Assembly: GCA_039621445.1 (NCBI GenBank)
Contig: CP154956.1
Span: forward strand, 3,385,873-3,449,872
Direction: 5' to 3'
Length of the DNA: 64,000 nucleotides
Source of the DNA: Euglena gracilis
Taxonomy: Eukaryota > Euglenida > Euglenophyceae > Euglenales
Shown piece by piece: positions 44,140 through 56,110 of this stretch. The notes below the pieces were generated by a model. The model saw only the letters and a program-made list of their open reading frames with translations, was not told the origin of the DNA and made no database searches. The translations under genes and the position numbers were made by a program. Positions within the stretch are counted from its first letter, which is position 1, and the number at the start of each line of letters is the position of its first letter.

Positions 44140-44843
44140 TATACAATAAGTTGTCGGGGGGGCCGGGGGGGGGTGGATATGAGCACCTTGAGTGAGTGGT
44201 GAGAGAGTCGTGAGTGAAAATGGGACATGGGCGGGAGGCACGGCAGCCCCGGACCAAAGGAGAGCTCATCGCCCGCACGATGTGGGGGCTGGAGAGGGAG
44301 CGCCGCAGGTGATGGCGCACGGGAGGGGAGTGAGTGAGATGAGTGACGAGGCTCTGGAGGGGTACGTGAGGGAGCTGTGAATAGTTGTGAGTGCTGAGTT
44401 GCGTGCCAAAACCAAGTGGGGGATGTGTGAGTGCGTCGGCTGAAAAGGGTGAGGAGTGATGGTGAGGGAGTGAGGGCGTGAGTGAGTGAGTGAGTGAGTT
44501 GAAGTCGGGCAGTTTGAGGGATTGAGGCCGGCGACTGAGTGCGGTCTGTTGGGGGAGTGAGTGAGTCGGTGCTGGACGTGGTTGACCACTACATCCTGTG
44601 AGTCCCAAGTGTCATGGGCTCCGGTTTTCACCAATTCCCGTCTACGTAGGCCCCCGTTGAACACTCGTGTCTGTATATGAGGCGTCTCCTTCGTGAGTGA
44701 GTGTGGCGAGATCGGAGAGTGCATGTGACTCGAGATTGAGTCTTGAGTCGATGTGCAGTGCAAGTGAGTGAGTGGTGTTGCTGTGTGTGGGTGGTGTTGT
44801 GTGGTTGTGGTGTGGTGTGTGTGTGTGTGTTGTGATGGTGTGT

Positions 44844-44899
<56 letters not shown>

Positions 44900-44960
44900 T
44901 GTGGATGTGTGCGTGTGTGTGAAGCACGCTCAGCTTGCATGTGTGTGTGGGTGTGTGTGG
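44140..44960. repeat. (GTGA)n and (GT)n low-complexity tract
   Basis: GAGTGAGTGAGT stretches to about 44780 and then a GT run of more than 100 bases (44810-44960). A 303-codon minus frame over the first part is Ser/Thr/His/Pro only because of the CACTCACTCA repeat. Confidence 0.85.
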
Positions 44961-45599
44961 GGGGGTGAGGGACATATGCAACGTGTTGTCGGTGTATGTG
45001 TGTAAATAGTACATGAATTTTGGACACTTCCAAAACCGTCACTCGCTTTTTGATACCAGTCAGTCAATACCCAGGCTGGGGGGGGGGGTCGGCACTCTGG
45101 GATACATGGGAAATTTGACCATAAACGTGCAGCCACTTGTGTCCACTTCGGCCTGGGCAAGAGGTGTTTGTTTGTGTTTTTTGCCAACAAATGCGGGGGG
45201 GGGGGGGTCGAGAGGTTAAACGCCACACCAGTCAAGCGGCTGCCAATGTCCACTCCTGTGCCCAGTGCGTGGTCGTGCTGGGGGGGGGGGGGGTGTGGCG
45301 TGGAGGTCAATGCTTTTGGAGGTGGCAGGTCGTACGCATCACGCACGAGGGTTTTGAATCCAACAGACACCAAGATACAAAGATGCACTCCCTGATGTGC
45401 AGCAACAAAGCAAACACACAGAATATGCACAACACACGCACACGACACACCAAAAGAAAACACAGACAACAGCCCCAGGCAACCACCAGTAAAGCGCATA
45501 ACGGAACAAAACAACAACTAAAAAAAAAAAAAAACAAAATACAAAGATAATCAAACAAGCACCTATTAACCAAAGAAATGTTGCGCGACATTCAGAATC

Positions 45600-45742
45600 A
45601 CCCCCACACACCCTCCCACCCAACCCCCCACACACGGCAACGCACGCACGCGCACCAACGCACCGTGCCGCACCACGGAACGCACGCACGCACGCACGCA
45701 CGCATACACACACAAACACACGTACACACACACACACACACA

Positions 45743-45774
<32 letters not shown>

Positions 45775-45830
45775 CACACGCACGCACGCACGCACACACA
45801 CACACACACGCGCGCGCGCGCCCCTTTGCA
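45600..45830. repeat. (CA)n/(CGCA)n microsatellite
   Basis: ACGCACGCACGC and ACACAC blocks in all frames; long ORFs here are spurious. Confidence 0.9.
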
Positions 45831-46124
45831 CCTCTCAGCCCCATTCAAGCCACTCCCCACCCCGGCCGATATGTGTAGGATCCCCAAACATATTCAGCTT
45901 ACGCAACAGCTTTTCTCCTCATTTTTTTTGGATCGCCCCATGGCAATTACGCACCCATTGTGTGCACGGAACATCCGCGTGCGAAGGACGAGTATTGGGT
46001 AACCCTCTCCCAGTCCTCTTCGCGTTGGATGAGACGCCTGCGAACGAAGCGTCCAACTGGTGCCGTGTGAACAACGCGACCCGACCCTGCTTTGCTACGC
46101 TTGGATGGGGCAGGTGGCGGGCAC

Positions 46125-46205
46125 CGGAGATATCCAACTCCTTGAGCTGGGAGTTGGCCTTCAGTGCCTCGGCGAGGAACACCGTTCCCAGGCTGAGCCC
46201 GGTGC
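46125..46205 (-). CDS. LRR gene exon, type 3
   Basis: 81 bp, acceptor CCTCAG, donor GTGCCC, phase 1/phase 1. Encodes TGLSLGTVFLAEALKANSQ and LKELDIS with a split Gly. Same motif skeleton (GTG..xG.VFL..AL...L..LD.S) as the exon at 49635-49715, so the two are duplicates. Confidence 0.85.
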
Positions 46206-46429
46206 CTGAGGGGGGAGGAGGGGGTGAGAGACATCGTGAGAGGCACGGTGTGCGGTTTGTCGTGGGCAAACCGCACCCCCCCCCCAACACGGGCCATTCC
46301 AGCCCTTCGCTCTGGGTAGCTGGACACTGGAGGGGAATTCACGCTCGTTGGGGGAGGGGGAGGGAAGGCTGGAAGAAGGCTTCAACTTGTTCGGTGCTGG
46401 GTATTATACTTCATTTCTATTACTACATA

Positions 46430-46590
46430 CAGTACACACACACACACATGCACACACACACACACATATACATGTGTATACATACACACGTATATATACA
46501 TATATATTATATATATATATATATATTACACCATATATACATTATATATTACACCATATATGCATTATATATTACTATATTATTATATAA
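46430..46590. repeat. (CA)n and (TA)n microsatellites
   Basis: CA units pass into TATATA and ATATAC units in the intron between LRR exons. Confidence 0.9.
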
Positions 46591-46838
46591 ATTAAACATT
46601 TTATTTGTATCCATGGCCACACTTTGCATCTCCCCTGAAAGCCCCCAAAAGTCATGCATTCTGCCACCACACCCAACGCTCTGCCGTTCCCCCAAATGTG
46701 TGAGCTAAACCGGGTAAAAAGAAGGTGGCACACCCACAGCTGCACCATTACTTTAGTGTTCCATAAAACATTCACAGCCCTTCGCCTGCACTGCTGTGCT
46801 CGACTTCTGCAGGCTGCCGTGGGGGCATGCTGACACAC

Positions 46839-46922
46839 GGGCAAGGCGCAGGGTGCGGAGGGTGCTGTTGTCGGCCAGCCACTGGCTCAGGTTCTGAACG
46901 TCGTCCACCCCAACCGCATTTC
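46839..46922 (-). CDS. LRR gene exon, type 2
   Basis: 84 bp, acceptor CCCCAG, donor GTGTGT, phase 1/phase 1. Encodes NAVGVDDVQNLSQWLADNST then LRTLRLA. Shares GVDD, LSQW and RLA with the exon at 50870-50950. Confidence 0.87.
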
Positions 46923-46969
46923 CTGGGGCGATGATGGAACCTTTTAGCTGCTGCTGTTCAACTTGCTGT

Positions 46970-47038
46970 GCATGTGTGTGTGTGTGTCTCTCTCCTCTCT
47001 GTGTGTGTGTGTGTCTTCTCTCTGTTGTGTGTTATCTG

Positions 47039-47080
<42 letters not shown>

Positions 47081-47102
47081 TGTGTCTGTGTGTGTGTGTG
47101 TG

Positions 47103-47142
<40 letters not shown>

Positions 47143-47192
47143 GCGTTGTATGCCTGTGCCTGTGTGTGCGTGCCTGTGTGTGCGTGCCTGTG

Positions 47193-47232
<40 letters not shown>

Positions 47233-47285
47233 GCGCGTGTGTGCGTGCGTGTGTGCACAGGTGTGTGCGTGTGTGTCTGTGTGCG
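46970..47285. repeat. (GT)n, (CT)n microsatellite block
   Basis: TGTGTG and CTCTCT runs over 300 bp in the LRR gene intron. Confidence 0.95.
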
Positions 47286-48217
47286 CGCGCGTTCCAAGGA
47301 GCAAAAACCACATCCAGAACCTCCTTGCCTCCCCTAGACTTCTGTATGTTTCAGAAAAAAACTTTTCGGCCACTTCCATTTTTCCCACCCCGTGCACTTC
47401 CGGCCACAGCATGCGGATATCCTAGGGAGTACCCACCCACCTCAGAACCCAGGCTGGGGGGGGGGGGAGTTGGGGCCACCCTCCAGTCCAGGAAGGGGTG
47501 GGGGGCTAAATAGTGGCGCAGTCCGGGTGATCGATTTTTGGCCCGGCATGAAACGCCAGGCCAGAAATCTTTGCCTCCAAAAGTCCGCCATTCGGGAACT
47601 TTTTGAGAAAAAAATTGACGGAAGTGCGAAAATGTGGCTTGAGACCCCTGCCCAATGGGACCCCCAAAAGCCAGGCTGTCTGAAAGCATTTTACAAAAAA
47701 AATTCCAGCAATTTGCGCCGGAATCCCCCAGACCCCCAGCGTGGAAGCACCCCAAGGGGTCCTTGCCAGTCCCGCCCACCCCCCTCCCTGGGTGTGACTG
47801 GCTTGGGTTCAACGGCCTGTCACAATAGAGCCACTAGCTGGGGTCTGGGTGCAGGTGTTAATTATTTTTTTGAAAAAAAGCGGATTCTTCGGGATGGAAA
47901 GGCACCAAATGGAACAGAGCTTGACTGATCGTTTGGGTCCTGGCCTGGGCCAACCCAGTCCAGGTTGCCCTCCCCCCTTCGGTGCCAGGGGGTATGCTAT
48001 GCAATGGCCAACCCCCAAAACCCAACCCCACCCCTCCTCTGCCCGTAGCACTCAAGCAGGCTTCTTCTCACCCCCCCTCCCGCGTATATACATTTAAACA
48101 TGCAACATATATATTCCATATTCCATATATATTTTATATATTCCATATGTGTGTGTGTGTGTGTGTATTCCATATAAACCATATATTCCATATACGATGC
48201 AACGCAAAAAACTATAC

Positions 48218-48301
48218 CCGACAGGTCTAGCGTCTCCAACGACGAGGTGGCCGGCAGCCAACCGATGATCTTCCCCATATCCTCCTCTGCCAACGCGGCA
48301 T
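48218..48301 (-). CDS. LRR gene exon, type 1
   Basis: 84 bp, acceptor GCCTCAG, donor GTATAG, phase 1/phase 1. Encodes AALAEEDMGKIIGWLPATSS then LETLDLS. Shares ED, WLP and LDLSG with the exon at 51339-51422. Confidence 0.88.
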
Positions 48302-48862
48302 CTGAGGCACATTCGTTGAGAGCACACCCGCCTCCTTGCAGGGCGCCTGCCCGAGACGGGATTCCTTCATGAGGCATCTTGGGGGCGGTGGGTTCTCGGA
48401 CCGAAACCGTCCGGGGGAGGGTCGCTTTGGACCACCAGCCAAAGCTGGGCCATTTCGGCAGACCTCGTCGGGGCTGTCTCACAGCGGCAATGCCGAGCCG
48501 ATTCTCCCACGGTCTGTTGCGCATGCAAACTTGATGCAAAACTTGACATTGCAGCAGGGGAACGAGCTTGTTTCCCATCTCACCGGGTACTTACACACAG
48601 GGATCTTCGTAAAGATAGGTTGATGGGGGTCCAGAGCCCCCCCCCCCCAGGAGCGGTCAGCAGCAAACCTTTACGTTTACGTTTCGACGGTGGCCTCCAG
48701 GGGGTGGCAAGGACACCCGCACGTCCACCCAGGATCGAAAGCCGCCCACGTCACAGACCGAAGGGGACGAGAGCTCCTTGCTAGCAGTGTGCCAAAGACA
48801 TGGCACACGCGCCAGCAGTCCCGCGCTAAAGGACGGCATCAGGCGGTCAGCAGCAAACACAC

Positions 48863-48946
48863 CCGCCAACTCCAGTGACTGCAGGCCTGAATTCAGCACC
48901 AGGGAGTCAACGAGGGCCGGAGCGTTCTCGCTAAGGGACGAGTTGC
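48863..48946 (-). CDS. LRR gene exon, type 4
   Basis: 84 bp, acceptor CACACAG, donor GTGTGT, phase 1/phase 1. Encodes NSSLSENAPALVDSLVLNSG then LQSLELA. Pairs with the exon at 52675-52758. Confidence 0.87.
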
Positions 48947-49012
48947 CTGTGTGAGCATGGGTGGGGACGGGCGTAGGGGAGCGGCAGGCACCTCAAATGA
49001 CGGCCACTCGGC

Positions 49013-49106
49013 TTCACTCCACTCCACTCCACTCCACTCCACTCCACTCCACTCCACTCCACTCCACTCCACTCCACCCCACCCCACTCCACTCCACTCC
49101 ACTCCA
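49013..49106. repeat. (ACTCC)n pentanucleotide satellite
   Basis: About 18 units with two ACCCC variants, in an LRR gene intron close to exon 48863-48946. Confidence 0.95.
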
Positions 49107-49634
49107 ATTGGCCATGCGCCTCAGATCCTGGCAGCCTGGTGCCAATTGTCTGAAACTACATGACAACCTCCAGCCGAGCACGCTGTGCCAAATTGATTCA
49201 AAAACAATGTGTCACGGGCAAGGATTTCGCCGGCAACGGCTGCGTCCGATCGATGCAATCCCCCGTAGTTGCACTCAGGCTTCTTGTCTGTCTATGGCCG
49301 GCGCTAACTTCGCTTCTGGCCCAGCTTGCTGTGGGGTGAGTGGCCAGGCAATGATGCAAGCCCCCCCCCCTGGAGCGTGTCCTGCATGGGTCCAAAACAT
49401 CATTGCACCGAGAACCTTTGGCATTCGCTGGTGGCCACCCGCACCGGGCTTTGACATCGTGGTGATGCCGATTTACGCCAATATGAAACTCACACAGCAA
49501 TAATCCTGGGGATACCCCCAGCAATGAGGGTGTCCCTCAACCGTCGGTGGGAGGAGATTGCCGCTATGGCAGGCGGGTGGGGGGCTATGGCAGGCGGGTG
49601 GGGGGGACACATCATGGGGGGGGAGTGCACCCAC

Positions 49635-49715
49635 TTGACAGGTCCAGGGCAAGCAGGTCCGGGCGGGCTGCCAGGGCGTCGGAGAGGAACACCGCACCGA
49701 TGCCCATCCCCGTCC
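49635..49715 (-). CDS. LRR gene exon, type 3
   Basis: 81 bp, acceptor TCCCCCAG, donor GTGGGT, phase 1/phase 1. Encodes TGMGIGAVFLSDALAARPD then LLALDLS. The split codon begins with A instead of G, giving Ser at the repeat boundary. Confidence 0.87.
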
Positions 49716-50353
49716 CTGGGGGAGGGGGGGGTGAGATGCGGGTGTTGGCCCCCTTTGGTGGCAATCTCAGCACCCAAACTTGGGGGGGGGGGTCAGAATT
49801 TGTGGGTCTGAAACCAGGGGGCAGGGGGCACAAAAGTACGCAAAGTAAAACAAACACACAAACGAGGGGAAAAATTCCAGAAACGGGGTAAATGCAAGTT
49901 CAGAAAATGTTTCACAGCCTCCCAATGAAGGTAAATTTGAGCATTGTGAGTTGATGCAGAAGATAATCTTGGCCAAAGAAGGACCAACACAATGGGATAC
50001 ACAGTGCGGCTTCCCACATGATTATGAAGAAATTGAAACATTCCATTTGCAGAAGCCCTCGTGAAGTAGTTGATTTAGCTGTTTTTTGAATAAAAACATC
50101 TGCGGCAGACAAAAGAATAAAAGTTAATGAATGAAATGGGGGGGGAAATGGTGGATACACCAAATTTGGTCTGAAGGTGGCGAGCCAATAAGGAGAGACA
50201 CATCTCCAGAAGGAAAAACTTTGGCCCGGCCATTTCTGCTGGACAGCCCATGCCTCCATTCCCATCCACACAGAACGGCATTTCATCACTCTGATCAATT
50301 AGGCCATCAATGCGAACAGAAAATAATAATAAAATACATTTAAAAATTTGTAT

Positions 50354-50700
50354 TACCCCCCAAACTTATGAACCCCCCCCCCCCAGGCCGACCAACCAAA
50401 CCGGGACTTATAACCCCCCCCCCCCAAGGAAGAACAATGAAAACCCGCGGGGACTATTTTTTCGTCCGCAAACCGCCCAAAAACTGATTTTTGGAATTTT
50501 TTGAGACCGACCATCATCAAAAATGCCATTTTTGACCAAATCTGCCGAAAATAGCCAATTTGGGGGGTTTTGGGGTCATTTGGGGGGGGGGTCGGAATTT
50601 TACCAACAATTCCGGGACCCCCACTTATAAACCCCCCCTTCGGCCGACCAACCAAACCAGATCCTATAAACCTCGGAGGGTTTATAGGGGGGGGGGGGGG
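50354..50700. mobile_element. MITE-like element with C-run/G-run ends, family 4
   Basis: Bounded by TTACCCCCC and GGGGGGTTAC. Interior carries ACTTATAAACCCC and its complement GGGTTTATAGGGG and two copies of GCCGACCAACCAAACC. Boundaries approximate. Confidence 0.5.
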
Positions 50701-50869
50701 TTACTGGCTTTGCCACCATTTATCTCAACGAGCAACAACACAGACACTTAAACACATTCGGACACAAAAACTCCACAGGTGTCGCACAGGTTCAAAAAAA
50801 AAAACAGGTGCGCGCGTAAAGAAATGGTGAGACAAATGCAACACATGCACACGGATGGGGGTCACATAC

Positions 50870-50950
50870 GCGCGAGCCGCAGGCGGGTGGTGCTGCTCTC
50901 CGGGATCCACTGGCTGAGGCGCTGCAGATCGTCCACCCCCAGAGAGACCC
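50870..50950 (-). CDS. LRR gene exon, type 2
   Basis: 81 bp, acceptor CCTGCAG, donor GTATGT, phase 1/phase 1. Encodes VSLGVDDLQRLSQWIPESST then TRLRLA. Confidence 0.88.
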
Positions 50951-51338
50951 CTGCAGGAGAAAACCAAACGCGGTATGAGATAAAACCAACCCCTCAAAAA
51001 CCACGTTGTGAACACCTCACCAGAGATTTGTTTGCCCAGGGGTGGGGGGTCCCAGCCGAACCCCCCCCCCCACCCCAGGAGCCACCCGGGGGGGGTGGGG
51101 GGTTCGGGCCGAGTGGGTACCCTGCCGAAGGCATTTTTTTCCTCCGCGTTTTGCGCGAAGAGCCGCAATAAAATTTGGACCCCAAAATTGCCCCCCCCCC
51201 CCAAAAGTGTCCCCCCCCCCCGAGCACCCCCAGGAGCCCTCCACTCACTTTAAACCTTTCCAGTTCTTTGAACTGCAGTGAACAGCGCAAAGGGAGGCAT
51301 CGGTGGCTCAGGGGGATCTGCAGAAGAGCTCTGCACAC

Positions 51339-51422
51339 CGGAGAGGTCCAGCTCAGTGAGAGTGGAAGCGGATGGCAGCCACTCCACCAGCGCATTGACG
51401 TCTTCAGAGGACAGCTCCGTGT
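51339..51422 (-). CDS. LRR gene exon, type 1
   Basis: 84 bp, acceptor CGCGCAG, donor GTGTGC, phase 1/phase 1. Encodes TELSSEDVNALVEWLPSAST then LTELDLS, the best preserved RI-like repeat in the window. Confidence 0.9.
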
Positions 51423-51843
51423 CTGCGCGAATGGGGACAGCGGTGCAACTTGGTTGTTGCAGGATTCTGGCACCATCAATAAGATATATTATGCAATATG
51501 CCACAAGTCAAATGGCAGCAGATAACCTGCATCCTGGACCGTAAACCTCGGCCGGTGGCCAGTAACACTGAGCGCAGTTTTCTGTTTGTTATTTCACGGA
51601 CCTGAAAAAATAAACATTATTAAATAATAATATAACACAATTATTATACATAATATGATCATTTATGATATATATGCAATACGCCATCATTCGATCATAA
51701 AAATATCAGACTGTTTTTGAACCTTGTGTCCTATACATCATAAAATGAAATTAAAACGTCCTCTATCTTTGCCTTCATATCTCGCAAATGCACTAGTCCG
51801 ATCTTACACACCTGGAGGTAGGACTAGCAAAATGAAATCATTA

Positions 51844-52256
51844 CCCCCCCCCTATGTCCAATGACCGGTAACCTCTGTCCTCTGACCGGGGGGGGGGGTG
51901 GGCGTTGGACATAGGGTAATGACCAAAAAGGTGTCCTCTGAACGGGGGGTGGTCGTTGGACATGGGGTCAAAAGAAAGTTGGTGGGTACCCGGGTCCCTA
52001 CCCACCCAAAAATTCCCAAATTTTCCCTTCCGGCGCTTTGCGCGGAAAATTTTGGGCAATTTTGACAAATTTTTGTCCAAAAAGTGTCAAAAATGGCATT
52101 TGGCCAAATTTTTGGCCAAGTTTTGGGCAAAAATTTTCGTCCCGGCGCTTCACGCCGGAACCAAAAATTGGTCAAACCTCCGAAAAGGTGTCCTCTGACC
52201 CGGGGGGGGGGGGTGGTCATTGGACATAGGGGGGTCGTTGGACATAGGGGGGGGGG
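51844..52256. mobile_element. TA-flanked MITE with C-run termini, family 2
   Basis: Ends CCCCCCCCTATGTCCAATGA and TTGGACATAGGGGGG with TA on both sides (51842-51843, 52257-52258). The interior has GTCCTCTGACCGGGG units and a hairpin CCGGCGCTTCACGCCGG in AT-rich surroundings. Related ends occur near 57225, 58245-58365 and 58745-58820. Confidence 0.72.
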
Positions 52257-52674
52257 TAATTGGCTCTCCACCCTTCGCTCGGCAGTGATTGCGTTTTGGG
52301 GGGTCCAGCTGTGGCTTGATATGGCAGTTCGTTGTTCTCTGGGGTTTGGCACGTAAATGAAAAACTGTGGACTGAGCACTTTGCTGACACACCCACGTAT
52401 ATGGCCAGATTCACATTGCAAAAACACAAATAAGCGGGACATTAAGTGGAAGAATAAAAAAAAAAATGAAGGACAGTGGGAATGGAGGGAGAGGCAGACG
52501 TATTCTCTGCCGCTTCATGTTTTTTTTTGTTTCCATGCACCCACCCCAGTTGAAATAATTGTACAGTCTAAATACAGTGCAGTCTCTAAACCCAAAGAAA
52601 CATCCATCAACAAAAAAAAGATGCTCCGGACACAGGACAAGCAGAACAAGAGTGAGAACAGGATGGGGAAGAAC

Positions 52675-52758
52675 CGCTCAAATTCAGGGAGGTGACGGAG
52701 TTGTGCTCTCCAAGCACATCAAAGAGCTTCGACAGAGATCCGGGGGGGATGCGAACGC
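52675..52758 (-). CDS. LRR gene exon, type 4
   Basis: 84 bp, acceptor CTTGCAG, donor GTTCTT, phase 1/phase 1. Encodes VRIPPGSLSKLFDVLGEHNS then VTSLNLS. Confidence 0.82.
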
Positions 52759-53450
52759 CTGCAAGACGAGGGGACACAGGGCTGGAAACGTCGTTACAAA
52801 TGTCAGCTCGGTGGCTCTAAATAATCTTTGGATGTTCTTCTTTTAAAAGAAAAGATCACATTAATACCTCGCGACAACGATGCAGATTTAATACAATTAA
52901 TCAAACAAAGAAGAATCCACAAATATAAATGATTGTTCATGAACCAAAAACCGAAAATTGGCAACAAACAGAGTGGTCCACAATGTATATGTTCCTATGC
53001 CAAGCCTTTTCTTGCCTTTTCTCGGTCAGGCTCACTGCAACCTACCTCTTGGGGGGGGGGGGGGGGCTGCATGGGTTTAAATTTTCATTCAGGTAACCCA
53101 CTTTCTGCAGCATGGAATTAATATAAGGGAAACAACCACTAGCAAGGCAAACAGACGCGGGGGTCCACTTGTTGCGAACCCTGGCCCAAACGGAAGCCGA
53201 GAGGCAATATTGATATCGCCCAAATTGGGCTGTTGGATCACAAGACATCGTATGTCTGGGTCCAGCCAAAAAATTAGTGGAAAAAACTTCAAATTTTTCA
53301 AAAAATGATGGAAAATCTGGACTCCTTGTGTCGGCAGTTCCCTCAAATTGTGGCTGCAACTGCTCCTTTCGGACTTCAAACTAAACACAACTGAGGAAGC
53401 GAGTGAGTATGCGAATGCCCACTTCAACGCACACACACCACGGCACACAC

Positions 53451-53536
53451 CTTTCAAATTGACCACGTGGGCGAGGTCTTCGGGCTCGGAGTGCACTGCG
53501 ACACACCGCCACGCCGGGGCCTCCGTCAAGGGTTCA
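53451..53536 (-). CDS. Candidate upstream LRR gene exon
   Basis: 86 bp between acceptor GTGGGCAG and donor GTGTGTG, ending in phase 1 like the series but entering in phase 2. Encodes EPLTEAPAWRCVAVHSEPED then LAHVVNLK. Size and ending fit; the leucine pattern is weak. Confidence 0.4.
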
Positions 53537-53879
53537 CTGCCCACAGCGCCGGGACGGCCAGACAACGGGCAGACACAAACTTAGGCGGTGCATCTCGCAC
53601 TTCAGCTGTTGATCTTTCTCGATGTGGGCAATTGCGCACATCGATTTTTTTGCGAAAACCCCATGTCCTGACCCCCCAAACCCAAAAATGTAAGCAGGAT
53701 GTGATGTGGTGCCCCAGGACACGGAGATGGGAAGCAGGGACTTTGGCAGGGAGGGTGCCTAAGAGCAAGTGCCACCACAGCATATGGAATGGCTGTCGCA
53801 TTTACTTAGGATATTGACTGAACGATTTAGTGAGGCATGCCTAAGCCTGAAACAAATGCCCTGAAACTTGGGTGTGAGA

Positions 53880-54090
53880 AATTGGTGGTCGGTGTGGGCA
53901 AATGCGCAAATGGACAGGGTGTGCAAATGCGCACCCCGACCATTTGTGTAACTGCGAAAAGGATCATGTGTGCCAGCTGCAGTTGATGTGTTCACAAAAT
54001 TGTACAAGTGGTTGTTTTGCGCAAATGCAAAAACAGTCTGTTTAGTCGGTTTGCGCAGCTGTACACAACAACCACTTGCGCAAATGAACA
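53880..54090. repeat. Scattered GCAAATGCGCA palindromic motifs
   Basis: Several copies of GTGNGCAAATGCGCA-like sequence, the same motif that is clustered at 60.1-61.7 kb. Confidence 0.6.
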
Positions 54091-55298
54091 CATATGCCAT
54101 TTAGAAAGTGTAGCCTCACGTACGAGATATTTTGAAGAAATCTAAGTATAACTAAAGACCAGCCTCAGGCCCGAATTTGGGCATTGGCAATTGAGCCTGT
54201 GAGAGCCATTTCTTAGCCCCTGAAACATCAAAATAAACAGCACTTCCAGGTTGTATCCCGAAAAACTGAGTTTAAAAATGCTCTTCACCACGAGTATTTT
54301 AGTCCGAGAATGAGGCACAGTTCATTGGCTGAAAATGGATGCTTGAAAATACTTGTGTTCAGGGGTGCCATATAATACAATACACTCACACAATGCATTT
54401 GACCTTCTCAGAAATACATTACAACACCACCACTTTGAGCACAACACCTCCACAACCTGCTCTCCTCCTGTTTCCATTCTGTCCACAGTTTCGCAAATTT
54501 ACCATTTCAATGGCTGACGTGCCAACCGCCCATCCCAGCAGTGTTCATCCAGCGCCACAGGAATACCAAGGAGCTAATACCACACTCTCATCGCATTCAT
54601 CTTCCAGCTCCAAACACATTGCCATAGGAGGCTCTTGGTTGGGCTTCAAAGTGGTCGGTGCGCGAAAAAGCGCACATTGTCCATGTGCACAATTGCACAC
54701 ACCGACATCATTTATGCTGTTGTGTGGGTGCCACAGAGCCTTAAACAGCAGTGGGGCATCGATGGGCAACTTGCCACCGAACTCAGATCTTAGCAAGTGG
54801 CAGTCCTCCTGTGTTCTGTGTCCCCCTCATCAACCCCTGGTGGCAGAATTCTCGAACAATCCATTGTTTGTGTGGCATGTGCACTTCCACTCTTTTTGTA
54901 CCCAACTTCAAACACCTCTTCAACGTGCCGCAAAACTTCAAAAAGCAAGCAAAGGGGTGGACCTGCCACCCCACCTCCAGAGCACCACCTGGCGCTGGCA
55001 GTTGTCACACAGGAATGAGGGTTGTTGGTACCAGAGTTTTGGTGTTTTGTCGTTGTTGTTTTTTTTCACTTTGGGGGTATGGGTCCGGGTTTTTCGTGTC
55101 ATTCCGACCACAAAAAAAAAGCAACACCCAGTTCCCCTCGTCTGCCTCGGCCCAATGATCAGCCAGAGAAAGAAATAAATGGCAGCCAGCCCCCCCCCCA
55201 GAGCTTTGTTCTGGGGCAAAGTTGATCACCCAGGCCGTGTCAATGTTTCATCAATAGCCCCCACCTGCCTCCTGGACTGGTCACAATACAGCTGTTTA

Positions 55299-55800
55299 CC
55301 CCCCCCGGGCAATTGTCGCGTGACAAATCGGGCAGCACGGAGGGGGGTGACAATATCCCGGGGTGACAATTTGGCCGGCACAGAGGGGGGTGACAATTGC
55401 CCGGGGGCGTCAATTGCCCGGGGGCATCAATTGCCCACCCATGTAGGCCACATTAAATCCAAATGACCAAAAACACCATCTGAAACACCAGTGAACACGC
55501 AAAAATGCAGCTATGGTCGTGATATTGTGCAGAGCATTTGGTATGTAACATTTCTCAGCACGTTGTAGCGAAATAGAGGATCAATCGAGTCGTGTCGGCG
55601 AAAAGAAAATTCACAAACATCTTCTGTGGGGGGGGGGTGACAAATCGGGCAGCACGGAGAGGGGTGACAATTTCCCGGGGTGACAAAATTGGCCGGCACA
55701 GCCAGGGGTGACAATTGCCCGGGGGCGTCAATTGCCCGGGGGCGTCAATTGCCCGGGGGCGTCAATTGCCCGGGGGCATCAATTGCCCGGGGGGGGGGGG
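55299..55800. mobile_element. TA-flanked MITE with C-run termini, family 1, copy 2
   Basis: Same ends, same middle and the same 18-bp tandem units as 28980-29461; TA at 55297-55298 and 55801-55802. Two copies with separate flanks prove it is an interspersed element. Confidence 0.82.
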
Positions 55801-55959
55801 TAGTCAATTATACAACATCAAGAAAAAGGCATGATAATATGCAGCAACACATTATACAGGAACGTATACTACAACACGGTATGCTTTCTATGGAGCATGC
55901 AATACTGTGTGTCCTTTCACGTATGATGTATATTATTGAAATTTTTGAATGTTACTCCA

Positions 55960-56110
55960 AAAGAAGGATCGCCAGGAACGCGGCCTAGCCCAACTCTGGA
56001 AGTCCAACGGCGCCAGCAAGGCGGCTGCTGAGCGGCGGAAGGCCCGCCGGGCGACGGACAGCGAGGCGGAGGCAGCCACCGCAGCTCCACAACCAGGAAT
56101 TTTATTAACA
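55960..56110 (+). CDS. Charged Ala/Arg-rich exon-like patch
   Basis: A plus frame reads KKDRQERGLAQLWKSNGASK followed by an AAERRKARRATDSEAEAA segment, coding-like and helix-prone. No clear donor follows; it may be a terminal exon. No family recognised. Confidence 0.3.

Noticed and set aside
43697-44608. 303-codon Ser/Thr/His/Pro-rich minus frame
   Set aside because: Created by CACTCACTCA tetramer-like repeats that are open in several frames.
45578-46708. 376-codon plus-strand frame
   Set aside because: Runs through CA/CGCA and TA microsatellites and opposite two LRR exons; not a gene.
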